DNA of 64,000 bases. It comes from Zizania palustris (lineage: Eukaryota; Streptophyta; Magnoliopsida; Poales; Poaceae). The notes under the pieces were generated by a model. That model did not search any database and was not told the origin of the DNA. It was given only the letters and a program-made list of their open reading frames with translations. The stretch is taken from assembly GCA_019279435.1 (NCBI GenBank), contig JAAALK010000287.1:64049144-64113143 (forward strand), read 5' to 3'. Within the stretch, counting starts at the first letter, position 1; each line of letters begins with the position of its first letter. Of this stretch, positions 1 through 9,881 are shown piece after piece. A program made the position numbers and the translations under genes.

Positions 1-114
1 GTTGTAGCTGTTCGCTACCATTATTTTAGGTCCTTGATTATTGTTTAGCTAAAATTGATTTAGTTTTAAAAACCGCCTATTCACCCCCCCTCTAGTCGGT
101 ACATCGATCCTACA
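1..114 (+). repeat. 3' end of the 5' LTR of copia A
   Basis: Bases 1-114 repeat the last part of the 3' LTR (about 9763-9881) and end in the same TACA. Position 4 is G where the 3' LTR has C at 9766, and the C-run near 84 is shorter than the one at 9846-9857. Confidence 0.95.
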
Positions 115-116
115 AG

Positions 117-128
117 TGGTATCAGAGC
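117..128 (+). promoter_or_regulatory. Primer binding site of copia A
   Basis: TGGTATCAGAGC, complementary to the 3' end of initiator methionine tRNA, lies two bases after the LTR end. This is the standard plant copia primer site for minus-strand DNA synthesis. Confidence 0.93.
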
Positions 129-166
129 TTGGTCTCTCAAGTTAGGCTTTACCGCCTAGAGAGAAG

Positions 167-2212
167 ATGTCCGACGAGGTGGTTCACAACGTAGGCAAAG
201 GTCCTTACTTTGATGGCACTAATTATTCCATTTGGAAAGTTCGTATGGCTGCTCACCTCAAAGCCATGAGCTTTGAAATTTGGCGTATTGTTGAGTTAGG
301 TTTTGAAGTTGAAGACAAGATGAATCTAACCTATCAAAACAAGAAAGATATGCAACTTGATGCTCAAGCTACAAATGCTTTGTTCAATTGTTTGTGTGCC
401 GAAGAATTCAATAGGATAAGCAATATTTCAACGGCACACGACATTTGGACCACTCTTCAAGATATACATGATGGAACAACAAGTGTGAAGAATGCCAAGT
501 CGCACTACTTAAAGATCAACTATGAAACATTTACCATGTTGCCAAATGAAAGTGTCAATGAGATGTATGCAAGACTTAATGTGATTGTCAATGATCTCAA
601 GGGTGTTGGAGTGAAGTACACGGAGTTGGAAGTTGCTCAAAAGATGTTGAGAGCTTTGCCCGAAAAATATGACACATTGGTGACTTTCCTCATCAATTCG
701 GATATGTCAAGTTTGACACCCACAACACTTTTGGGAACTATCAACACAAATGAGATTTACAAGAACAAGAGAGGTGAAGGAAGCACCGAAGATCACTCCT
801 CATCCAAGAAGAAGAATATTGCCTTGAAGGCCAAGGTTGAAAAGAAATGTGAAGAAGAAGAAGACACCTCTTGTGATGGCGATACCGAGGATGAAGAAAT
901 GGCTCTCTTTGTGAGAAAATTCAACCGGTTTATGAAAAAGAGAGGAAGTTCTTCAAGCTCTTTCAAGAACAATGGTGACAAAAAGTCAACCAAAAGGAAC
1001 CTCAAGAATGTAAGATGTTTTGAGTGTAATGAGAAGGGTCATTTTGCCTCAAGATGCCCGAACAAACAAGAAAGCGAAGATGATAAATCTCAAAAGAAGA
1101 ACAAAGAGAAGAATGGGAAGAAAAAGCTTTTCAAGAAGTTGAACAAGAAAAAGGGTAGAAATGAAGCATTTGTGGGAGAATGGGATTCAAATGAAGATAG
1201 CTCCGATCCTTCTTCAAGCTCCGACTCCGGTGGTGAGTCAAACTCAAGAAAGAAGAACATGGCGGGAATAGCAATCACGGAAGCTTCATCACTATACTCT
1301 CCTTTTTGTCTCATGGCAAAAGGAAGTACTAAGGTAACATCTACTTGTGCTAGTGAACAAAATGATAGTGATGATGAATTATCATATGATGATCTTGCAC
1401 AAATGCTTGAGGAGCTAAATGAGTTAAGTGGCAAAGAGAGAGTCAAATTTAAGGCCCTCAAGAAAGATCATGAGTCCTTAACGGCTAAATATGAGGAGTT
1501 GAAAACTTCTCATATGATGCTTTTGGTCTCTCATGAGAAGCTTGAGGAAGCTCACGAAGCACTCATTGCCTCTACACTCATTAAGCCAAAAGTAGATATA
1601 GGGGTCACATGTGATATTTTTGATGATGCATGTCTAAATGTTGAAAATTGCATTCCCACAAAGACTAGCATATCAACATCATGTGATGACTTACTTGCTA
1701 TGCCATGCTCATCCACTCTTGATATTGCTTCATGTTCAACAAATATATCATCTTCATCTAATTCATTGTTAATTGTTGAAAATCATGAGCTCAAGGAGCA
1801 AGTTGCCAAACTAAGTAAGAGTTTGGAAAGATGCTTCAAAGGGAAAAATACCCTTGATGAAATTTTAAGCCAACAAAGATGCTCTTTCAACAAGGAGGGA
1901 CTTGGTTTTGTTCCCAAGAAGGGCAAAAAGCCTTCCTACCAAGCCCCAAGGTTTGTTAAAAGTAATGGAAAATTTTGCAATAAATGTCGAAAAATTGGTC
2001 ACATAATTGGTGAATGCCACATAAGCAATGTTCCTAGAAATGATGTATTTGATTCTCATTACATGCTTAAGAGAGCTAATGATGGCTCTATTTATGCTAA
2101 GTTTTTGGGCACTCCTATTTTAGGAGAAAAGAAGAAATCTATTTGGGTGCCAAAGGCCTTGATAACTAACCTACAAGGACCCAAAAGGATTTGGGTACCT
2201 AAAAAGGCTTGA
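167..2212 (+). CDS. gag: Gag of copia A, 681 aa, two zinc knuckles
   Basis: Capsid/nucleocapsid polyprotein. The N-terminal third is the UBN2/Gag family region of plant copia elements (FDGTNYSIWKVRM near residue 17). A first CCHC knuckle, CFECNEKGHFASRC, starts at residue 284. A Lys/Ser/Asp-rich linker and a probable coiled coil (about 415-470) follow. A second CCHC knuckle, CNKCRKIGHIIGEC, starts near residue 604. Two knuckles and a large Gag are typical of Sirevirus-like elements. The start is the first ATG after the primer site. The ORF ends at TGA 2210-2212. A second in-frame stop, TAG 2222-2224, follows, and then the pol frame opens in the same phase. Gag and pol are therefore separated by two stops, not a frameshift. 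Confidence 0.92.
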   Translation: MSDEVVHNVGKGPYFDGTNYSIWKVRMAAHLKAMSFEIWRIVELGFEVEDKMNLTYQNKKDMQLDAQATNALFNCLCAEEFNRISNISTAHDIWTTLQDIHDGTTSVKNAKSHYLKINYETFTMLPNESVNEMYARLNVIVNDLKGVGVKYTELEVAQKMLRALPEKYDTLVTFLINSDMSSLTPTTLLGTINTNEIYKNKRGEGSTEDHSSSKKKNIALKAKVEKKCEEEEDTSCDGDTEDEEMALFVRKFNRFMKKRGSSSSSFKNNGDKKSTKRNLKNVRCFECNEKGHFASRCPNKQESEDDKSQKKNKEKNGKKKLFKKLNKKKGRNEAFVGEWDSNEDSSDPSSSSDSGGESNSRKKNMAGIAITEASSLYSPFCLMAKGSTKVTSTCASEQNDSDDELSYDDLAQMLEELNELSGKERVKFKALKKDHESLTAKYEELKTSHMMLLVSHEKLEEAHEALIASTLIKPKVDIGVTCDIFDDACLNVENCIPTKTSISTSCDDLLAMPCSSTLDIASCSTNISSSSNSLLIVENHELKEQVAKLSKSLERCFKGKNTLDEILSQQRCSFNKEGLGFVPKKGKKPSYQAPRFVKSNGKFCNKCRKIGHIIGECHISNVPRNDVFDSHYMLKRANDGSIYAKFLGTPILGEKKKSIWVPKALITNLQGPKRIWVPKKA

Positions 2213-2224
2213 TCTCTTTTGTAG

Positions 2225-5200
2225 GTAAACTACCACACCGGAGGATCACATTGGGTGCTTGATAGTGGGTGCACTCAACATATGACCGGTGATAGGAAAA
2301 TGTTCACATCGTTTGAAGTTGGTGCCAAAGATCAAGAAAGAGTGACCTTCGGTGACAATAGTAAAGGAAAGGTAATGGGTCTAGGTAAAATTGCTATCTC
2401 AAATGATTTCTCCATTTCCAATGTTTCTCTAGTTGAGTCATTGAATTTCAACTTATTATCCATTGCTCAACTATGTGATTTAGGCCTTTCATGCACATTT
2501 AATCCTCAAGAAGTATTTGTAACAAGTATCCATGATAACTCCTTAGTTTTCAAAGGTTTTCGTTTTGGAAATCTCTATTTGGTGGATCTCTCTTCAAATG
2601 AAGCTAATTTGAAAACTTGTTTGGTTGCAAAAACTTCATTGGGTTGGCTTTGGCATAGAAGGCTTGCTCATGTGGGAATGAATCAACTAAACAAACTTGC
2701 AAAAAGAGATTTGGTTGTTGGTTTGAAAGATATAAAATTTGAAAAAGATAAACTTTGTAGTGCTTGTCAAGCGGGGAGGCAAGTTGCTTGCTCTCATCCT
2801 AGCAAAAGCATCATGTCCACTTCTAGACCTTTGGAGCTTTTGCATATTGATTTATTTGGTCCAACAACTTACAAAAGCATCGGTGGAAATAGTTTTTGTC
2901 TTGTTATTGTGGATGATTTCTCAAGATTTACTTGGGTCTTCTTTTTACATGACAAAGCTAAGACCTCCGAGATTTTCAAAAAGTTTGCAAAACGGGCTCA
3001 AAACGAATTTAACTTTTCTATTGTAAAAGTAAGGAGTGACAATGGATCCGAGTTTAAAAATACAAATATTGAGGATTATTGTGATGATCTCGGCATTAAA
3101 CATGAGCTTTCCGCCACCTATTCACCACAACAAAATGGTGTTGTGGAAAGAAAGAATAGGACCCTTATTGAGATGGCTAGAACTATGCTTGATGAGTATA
3201 GTGTCTCCGACTCTTTTTGGGCGGAAGCTATAAACACTTCTTGCCATGCTTCAAATCGTCTTTATTTGCATCGTCTTTTGAAAAAGACTCCATATGAACT
3301 CTTAATTGGACGAAAACCCAACATTGCTTACTTTCGTGTTTTTGGTTGCAAATGCTATATTTATAGAAAAGGTGTTAGACTAACCAAGTTTGAAAGTCGT
3401 TGTGATGAAGGATTTCTTCTTGGATATGCATCAAATAGCAAGGCATACCGAGTGTATAACAAGAACAAAGGTATTGTTGAAGAAACCTCGGATGTTCAAT
3501 TTGATGAGACTAATGGGTCCCAAGAGGGGCACGAGAATTTGGATGATGTAGGTGATTAAGGCTTGATAAGGGCAATGAAGAAAATGTCAATTGGTGACAT
3601 CAAGCCTAAAGAAGATGATGAACTTCCATCCTCCACTCAAGTTGAAGCTTCTACTTCCGCTACGCAAAATTTGACTCAACTTGATGAAGATGAAGCCAAA
3701 GATCAATCCTCAACTATTCCATCCAAAGTTCACAATGCCACCGCAAAAGATCACCCAATTGATCAAGTCTTGGGTGACATTAGTAAGGGTGTTCAAACTA
3801 GATCTCGTGTTGCTTCTATTTGTGAACATTACTCGTTTGTTTCTTCTATTGAACCTAAACATGTAGATGAAGCTCTAAATGACCCGGATTGGGTAAATGC
3901 TATGCATGAAGAGCTCAACAACTTTGAAAGAAACAAAGTTTGGACATTGGTGGAGAGACCCAAGGAGCACAACGTAATTGGAACAAAGTGGGTTTTTAGG
4001 AACAAGCAAGATGAAAATGGGTTGGTCGTGAGAAACAAGGCAAGATTGGTAGCACAAGGATTCACTCAAGTCGAAGGTTTGGATTTTGGTGAAACCTTTG
4101 CTCCCGTTGCTAGACTAGAAGCTATTCGCATCTTACTTGCTTTTGCTTCATGTTTTGATATTAAGTTATATCAAATGGATGTGAAAAGTGCTTTCTTGAA
4201 CGGCGAAATAGCCGAACTAGTGTTTGTTGAACAACCACCCGGCTTTGAGAATCCTAAAAATCCTAATCATGTTTATAAACTCTCAAAAGCTCTCTATGGT
4301 TTAAAACAAGCTCCTAGAGCTTGGTATGAAAGATTGAGAGATTTTCTCCTCTCAAAGGGTTTTAAAATTGGTAAAGTAGACACTACCTTGTTTACAAAAA
4401 TTATTAATGATGATTTCTTTGTCTGTCAAATTTATGTCGATGATATTATATTCGGTTCTACTAATGAAGAATTGTGCAAAGTTTTTGGTGATATGATGTC
4501 TAGGGAATTTGAGATGTCCATGATAGGAGAATTGAGTTTCTTCCTTGGACTTCAAGTCAAGCAACTCAAGAATGGAACCTTTGTGAGCCAAACGAAGTAT
4601 ATTCATGATCTTCTCAAAAGGTTCGGATTGATGGAAGCAAAGCCTATCAAGACCCCTATGGCGACCAACGGACATCTCGACCTAAATGAGGGAGGTAAAC
4701 CGGTAGATCAAAAATTATATAGATCCATGATTGGCAGTTTGCTCTATCTTACCGCATCTAGGCCCGATATCATGTTTAGTGTTTGCATGTGTGCTAGATT
4801 TCAAGCCGCACCAAAAGATTGTCATTTGATGGCGGTCAAGAGAATTCTAAGATATTTAAAACATTCCATCCATATAGGCTTGTGGTACCCCAAAGGTGCT
4901 AAATTTGAGCTAATTGGCTATTCCGATTCGGATTATGCCGGTTGCAAAGTTGATCGTAAAAGCACTTCTGGAGGCTGTCAATTCCTTGGGAGGTCTCTTG
5001 TTTCTTGGGCATCTAAGAAACAAAACTCCGTTGCCCTTTCCACCGCTGAGGCAGAATATGTCTCTGCGGGCAGTTGCTGTGCGCAATTACTTTGGATGAG
5101 GCAAACCTTGCTTGATTATGGAATAGAATTCTCAAATGTCCCTCTTCTTTGTGACAATGATAGCGCCGTCAAAATTGCCAACAATCCAGTCCAACACTCT

Positions 5201-5386
5201 AGAACCAAGCACATTGATATTCGCCACCACTTTCTAAGAGATCATGTTGGAAAAGGTGACATTGTCATTAGCCACATAAGAACCGAAGATCAATTAGCAG
5301 ATATCTTTACCAAACCACTTGATGAATTCCGTTTTTGTAAGCTTAGGAATGAATTGAATATAATAGACTTCTCAAATGTGGCTTGA
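2225..5386 (+). pseudogene. pol: Pol of copia A (PR-IN-RT-RNase H), one in-frame stop
   Basis: Domains in order: aspartic protease (LDSGCTQHM, nt ~2257), GAG-pre-integrase HHCC motif (nt ~2650-2780), integrase core with DLFGPT, SDNGSEF and the Glu in NGVVERKNRT, reverse transcriptase with YVDDIIFGS (nt ~4433), and RNase H ending near LADIFTKPLDE. The frame equals that of gag. It is interrupted by TAA at 3557-3559, between integrase and RT, and reopens at once in the same frame to 5386. No other break was seen, so this is a recently damaged copy. Without read-through it would give no RT, and it would depend on other copies to move. Confidence 0.93.
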
Positions 5387-6248
5387 AATCATGCATATGT
5401 GTGAGTTGTAGAATTTTCTATCCTTGTGACATATATGAATGCTTTTTATACTTGCAATGCCATATTTGAAGTTCATGTACTGTTATATGTATTTCTAAGG
5501 CTATACATTAAGGGGGAGTATAAGGTTACTCTTATATGTTAAAAATTGCTCAGGTTGCTGAAAAACAAAATTTGAAAGTTTTGGTATCCTCAAAATCCTA
5601 TCTTTGAGTTAAAAACAAATTTCTCCCATGATTTTATTTCAAGACATATTTTGAACTTTTGTCCAAAACAAAACTTATAGATATGGATCATATGATCATT
5701 TTTCGTATTCAAATGTTTTAACTTTATCCATCCTATCAAAAGATATTCAAAGAATTAAAGTTCAGACAAGTGTTCGGACAAGAGTTCGGACGTGTTGAGA
5801 ACTTTGGCTGCAAACGGTTTCTTTTTGAACTTAAAAATTTGAAAACTTGATGTTTTATAAACCTTGGGAGTTATTCTAAGTTTCTGCAAAGTTTGAAATT
5901 TTTCAAAATTATTTTGCTATATTTTTCACTTAAGCTCCTCTTTGTGCTTTGTTTTTAATCGCTGAGCTATAGTGGTGTCGGTCAGACCGGGCCTACATGG
6001 CCGGTCCGACCGCCCTTGCTGAGTCGGTCCAACCGGGCCTACATGGCCGGTCAGACCGGGGCTCGGGCAGGGTTATAACTCCCCTCTCTATTCAGTTTTC
6101 TCTCCCCTCTATTATTCCTCTCCTCTCAAACCGAGTTCCTCTTCTCCACTCTTGCCCCCAACCCTAGAAATTTCGTTTCATCGATCTTCTTGCCGGTCCA
6201 ACCGGTGGATCTTCTCCGGTCCGACCTCGAGTTCATTTTCCCTTGCCG
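5387..6248 (+). promoter_or_regulatory. Spacer after pol: polypurine tract, palindrome cluster, leader-like CT-rich stretch
   Basis: An AGGGGGAGTA tract lies at 5511-5520. From 5979 to 6227 there are six copies of a CGGTC(A/C)GACCG-type palindrome. Bases 6076-6240 are CT-rich and include CCAACCCTAGAAATTTCG, which resembles the 5' UTR of a plant housekeeping gene. A good 5' splice site, GCCG|GTAAGA, follows at 6249. No ORF of note. Confidence 0.55.
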
Positions 6249-6555
6249 GTAAGAACTTCCTCCAATCAAATCCATTGTTTTTATCCTTTTGAAGGCTAGG
6301 GTTAGGGTTCTTGTTCATGGGCTTGCATGTCAACTTACCAAGGCTAAATCCTCTTCAAACTCAATTGTTAGCCTTGTGATACTATTTCCCATGCCTCTAT
6401 GCAATTTGATATGGCAAATGTTGATTATGGAGAAGTTTCGTGCAAAAGGGGATTTGTGCCCGGGTTGCTAGGCCGGTCAGACCGGTGGGCAATGGGCGGT
6501 CCGACCGACCATGTACTGGCGGTCAGACCGGCCCTATTACCTCGGTCAGACCGGC
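5979..6555. repeat. CCGGTC(A/C)GACCGG palindrome cluster
   Basis: Near-palindromic copies at 5979-5991, 5999-6012, 6025-6037, 6047-6060, 6193-6208, 6217-6227, 6472-6487, 6496-6508, 6520-6533 and 6542-6555. The two centre bases vary (CA, CC, CG). The same motif recurs in this element's LTR. Confidence 0.85.
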
Positions 6556-6675
6556 CTCCCAATGCCTGCCCCTCTTTTGCACATCATTGCTCATTGATGC
6601 TTTTGCCCTCTAACAAATTCATAGATTGTCTCAAATCATATCTTTTATCTTATCTGGGTTAAATCTTTGATTCAG
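6249..6675 (+). other. Candidate intron in the leader of ORF3
   Basis: The donor is GCCG|GTAAGA at 6249. The acceptor is TTTGATTCAG ending at 6675, two bases before the ATG of the third ORF, with a T-rich stretch upstream. The placement suggests that a spliced transcript feeds ORF3. Not tested by transcript data. Confidence 0.5.
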
Positions 6676-6677
6676 TC

Positions 6678-8040
6678 ATGCCTCGCGCCGGCCGTTCTCA
6701 AGGAAATGAGCGTCGCTCAAAGTTTGTCGAGGACCGTGGCCAATCATCCCGGCACTTTCAAGATGACAGTGACGAGGACTTTGCCTATGAGGATGACAGC
6801 TCTGAGAATGAAGAAGAATTGGCACCTCAACCTCCAGCAGCTAGTGAAGATCCTTTTGCATCCTTGGAATTCAAGGTAGATGTCCGGAATCAAGAGAACT
6901 TTGCTCGTCTGCGCCACCACAATCAATTTCTCAGACCAAGAGATACATCAGATCAGCGGTTTCATACAAAATTTCAGAAAGAGGTATTCAACATTGCGTA
7001 TGAGAACCGTTCTTTGGCTCCTCATAAGTGGATTTCTTGGAGGGATCTAAGTGGAGAGGTTGCAGCTCTCAGAAACATATTTGGAACTGTTGGTATAAAC
7101 AAAATAGTGAGTCTGAAGCAAGATTTCAATTGGGATGTTATCCGTCAGTTTTATGCCACAGTATTCATACCTGCCACTTGTGATTCTCTTACATGGATGA
7201 CTGGAGATATCTTTTGCATTGCTACAAAGCAAGAAATTCAGAGTGCTTGGGACATAAGGTTCTCTTCTGGCCTCAGACTGCATGATGAGTTCACTCACAA
7301 TCCTTTGTCAGAAGAAGAGATGGCTCAATTCTACATCCCATCTGCTGCTCACAAGATTGGAGGGGTTACTGGAATGAAGACTCTTCATAGTGTGGCACAT
7401 CGCATTCTGCGGCACTCCATTTTACCGCGTCTAGGCAACAATGATGCTATTCGAGGTGTTGCTTGGACTCTTCTAGACGCAGTGATGACTGGAAAGAGGT
7501 TTGATGTAATTCATTTGATGCTATATGAGATGGCACTCTCAAAAGGAAGCCTCACTCTTGGAGTCTACTATGCTCCGTTTATCATGAGATTAATTTTGAG
7601 CAAAGTAGGAAATGTGAATGAGCGCCTTGATATCACTCACTCTCAGTACAGGCCTCGCTTCTCTGCCACTCCTTTGGCTCCAGCCGTCGATCCAGCTGAT
7701 ATGGGACATTCCTAGCAGCTCTTTTGCTCCTCCTCAGAGCTCTGGATCTGGTGCTTATTTTGGTATGGATGCCACCCAGTTCTTTGATCCAGTTCTTCAA
7801 CAAGTAACAGCTGGCTTTCTTCAGTTAAATTCAAGAATGGATCAAATGGCTTTAGGACAAGAAGCTATCACCTCCCATCTGCAAAACCTTCAAGGGGGTC
7901 AAGAGCGTATCAACTCCAGGATTGACACTCTTTCTTCTCGAGTTGATCGGCTAGATTCATCTTCCTCAACAGGATACCCTCTTCAGTACCAGCGCCGTCG
8001 TCGTCGCCTTGATGATTCTCAGCCTCCTTCCCAGGATTAG
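6678..8040 (+). pseudogene. Third ORF of copia A (env-position protein of unknown function), one frameshift
   Basis: The first part (6678-7715, 345 aa) has an acidic Ser/Glu-rich N terminus (residues 25-65). A globular region follows that resembles the putative plant transposon protein domain seen in other grass elements (HKWISWRDLSGEV, NWDVIRQFYATVF). The frame shifts by one base near 7700-7715. The continuation (to 8040) has a heptad-like region repeating Arg, Ile/Leu and Asp (about 7830-7960) and a basic stretch RRRRR before the stop. The ORF sits between pol and the 3' LTR, where Sireviruses may carry an env-like gene. I see no signal peptide or convincing membrane segment, so an envelope role is not supported. 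It may be a captured coding unit. Confidence 0.7.
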
Positions 8041-8064
8041 TCTCTCTTTTTGGTTCTTGATGCC

Positions 8065-8444
8065 AAAAGGGGGAGAAGCAGTTAGCAGTAGGGGAGAAGG
8101 CAGCAGAGGATTAGGGGAGAAGATAGCAGTAGTAAGAAGGAAAGTTTAGGAAGGATCAATCTTTTTATATCGCTATCTATCTATGGTTGTTTGTATAATG
8201 AACTCTATTTGCTTTCCATATCGTACTCAACTTAATTTGAACTATTTGCTTTTATTATGAGAAACTCTCTTTGCTTCATTGAATGTGTGAATTGTGTTTG
8301 GAATTATATCTCATATCTTGCTCCATATACTTGTACCCCATCATTTCTTCAGGGGGAGCTTTGCGCTTAATTGTGGATACTTCTACTTTAACATATTTCT
8401 TTATCTCTGAAGTGTTTGTCATCAATTACCAAAAAGGGGGAGAT
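8065..8444 (+). promoter_or_regulatory. Multiple polypurine tracts before the 3' LTR of copia A
   Basis: G-rich tracts lie at 8065-8076 (AAAAGGGGGAGA), 8351-8358 (AGGGGGAG) and 8431-8443 (AAAAAGGGGGAGA). The last abuts the 3' LTR and should prime plus-strand synthesis. Repeated tracts are a known Sirevirus trait. Confidence 0.8.
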
Positions 8445-9881
8445 TGAAGATCTAGGCCCTATGTGAGTTTTGGTAATTAATGATAAACATGTGTTTTGAG
8501 GACTAATATTTTTCTTAAGTGTGAAGGAAATGAGTAGGTCCCGCGAGCAAATGGAGCACAAGATGGAAACCCGAAGATCTCGACGTTTAAAGGTTACGAC
8601 AAAAGGTTTGAAGGAATCTAGAAATTGATCGAGGTGTTTGGAGCGATCAATTAGGCTAGGTTTAAATTTTGTTTTTGCCGTACTATAAAGAGGGGCTGCA
8701 TCTTGGTTATGAGTTGATTTTCAAGTGCCAATTTGCACTGCATATAGTATCTTTTGATCATGTGTGATTGTTGCAAAAGCTGCTATTTTGGCAAATTCCT
8801 TGAAAAACTATTGCAGCATTTTGTTGGAGCTGTCTGACCCTGGCGGTCTGACCGACCATGTGGGTCCGGTCAGACCGGCTGAAGTTGGGCGGTCCGACCG
8901 GCCAGGGGGGCGGTCCGACCGGGTTGCGCAGGGCAGAAAACTGCTGGTTTACAGAGCCGACGGGAGCACTATCGGTCCGACCGAGCCGATGGCCGGTCAG
9001 ACCGGGTAGGTCCGGTCCAACCGGGCCAGCATGGCCGGTCAGACCGAGGCGTCCTGTCACATCAGTAAACGGCTAGTTTTCTAGCCGTTGCAGTTGAGGA
9101 CGGTCAGACCGGCCCAAGATGGGCGGTCAGACCGACATTGCGCAGAGAGCCACCTAACTTGTGTAACGGCTAGTTTTTGGGTGTGTGGCTATATAAACCC
9201 TTGCTACAGCTCCTTTGCTAGACTTTTGGCATTCATTTGAGCATCCTTGAGCATAAGAGAGTCTCTCCCACCATTGAGCACTAATTTGAGCACTAGTGAG
9301 GTTGGGAAAGAAAAGGAGTGATCAAGTGATTGAGTAAATTGCATTGCATTGGCATTTTGGCACTTGATCCTCTTCTCCTAGCTTTGATTGCAGCTTGTTA
9401 CTCTTGGAGATTGCCATCTCCTAGACGGCTTGGAGAAGAAACCGGTGATCTCTCCTAGAAGGTTGTGGAGGAGACCCGGGAGGTTGTGAAGGTTGGAGCT
9501 CGCCTATCCGGAGCGGAGAAGAGCTACCACTAGTGATCGAGGCCCGAGAGTTGCACTTCCGGTGCCGGCTCATCTTCAAGCTAATTTCTCTTTGAGAAAT
9601 CCGAGGCTTGGTGAAGAGAGCGGTCAAGTGAAACTCGCCTCAACGAGGACGTAGGAAATTGACAAATTTCCGAACCTCGGGATAAAATTCGGTTCTCTCT
9701 TGTCCCTTTTATCTTTGAGCAAGTTAAATTGTGCTAGCTTACTTTTCTAGAGTAATCTACTTGTTCTAGCTGTTCGCTACCATTATTTTAGGTCCTTGAT
9801 TATTGTTTAGCTAAAATTGATTTAGTTTTAAAAACCGCCTATTCACCCCCCCCCCCCTCTAGTCGGTACATCGATCCTACA
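8445..9881 (+). repeat. 3' LTR of copia A (1437 bp)
   Basis: Begins TGAAGATC directly after the polypurine tract and ends TCCTACA, giving TG...CA borders. It holds about ten copies of the CGGTC(A/C)GACCG palindrome (8843-9136), a TATA box, and a 3' end that matches window bases 1-114. Confidence 0.94.
9190..9197 (+). promoter_or_regulatory. TATA box of the copia A LTR
   Basis: TATATAAA, about 745 bases into the LTR and about 50 bases after the palindrome cluster. It is the only strong TATA in the LTR and is likely to place the U3/R border about 30 bases downstream. Confidence 0.7.

Larger units (their letters stand above)
1..9881 (+). mobile_element. Copia element A (Sirevirus-like LTR retrotransposon), 5' end outside window
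   Basis: This is a Ty1/copia element: the domain order after gag is protease, integrase, RT, RNase H. The last 114 bases of the 5' LTR open the window and match the end of the 3' LTR (8445-9881), apart from one substitution and a different C-run length, so the insertion is young. Large gag with two CCHC knuckles, several G-rich polypurine tracts and an extra ORF after pol point to the Sirevirus group. The element is inserted at 9882 inside an older gypsy remnant. The target duplication cannot be checked because the 5' LTR starts before the window. Confidence 0.93.

Noticed and set aside
6678..8040. Envelope protein of a retrovirus
   Set aside because: The position fits, but there is no signal peptide, no cleavage-site motif and no convincing transmembrane segment.
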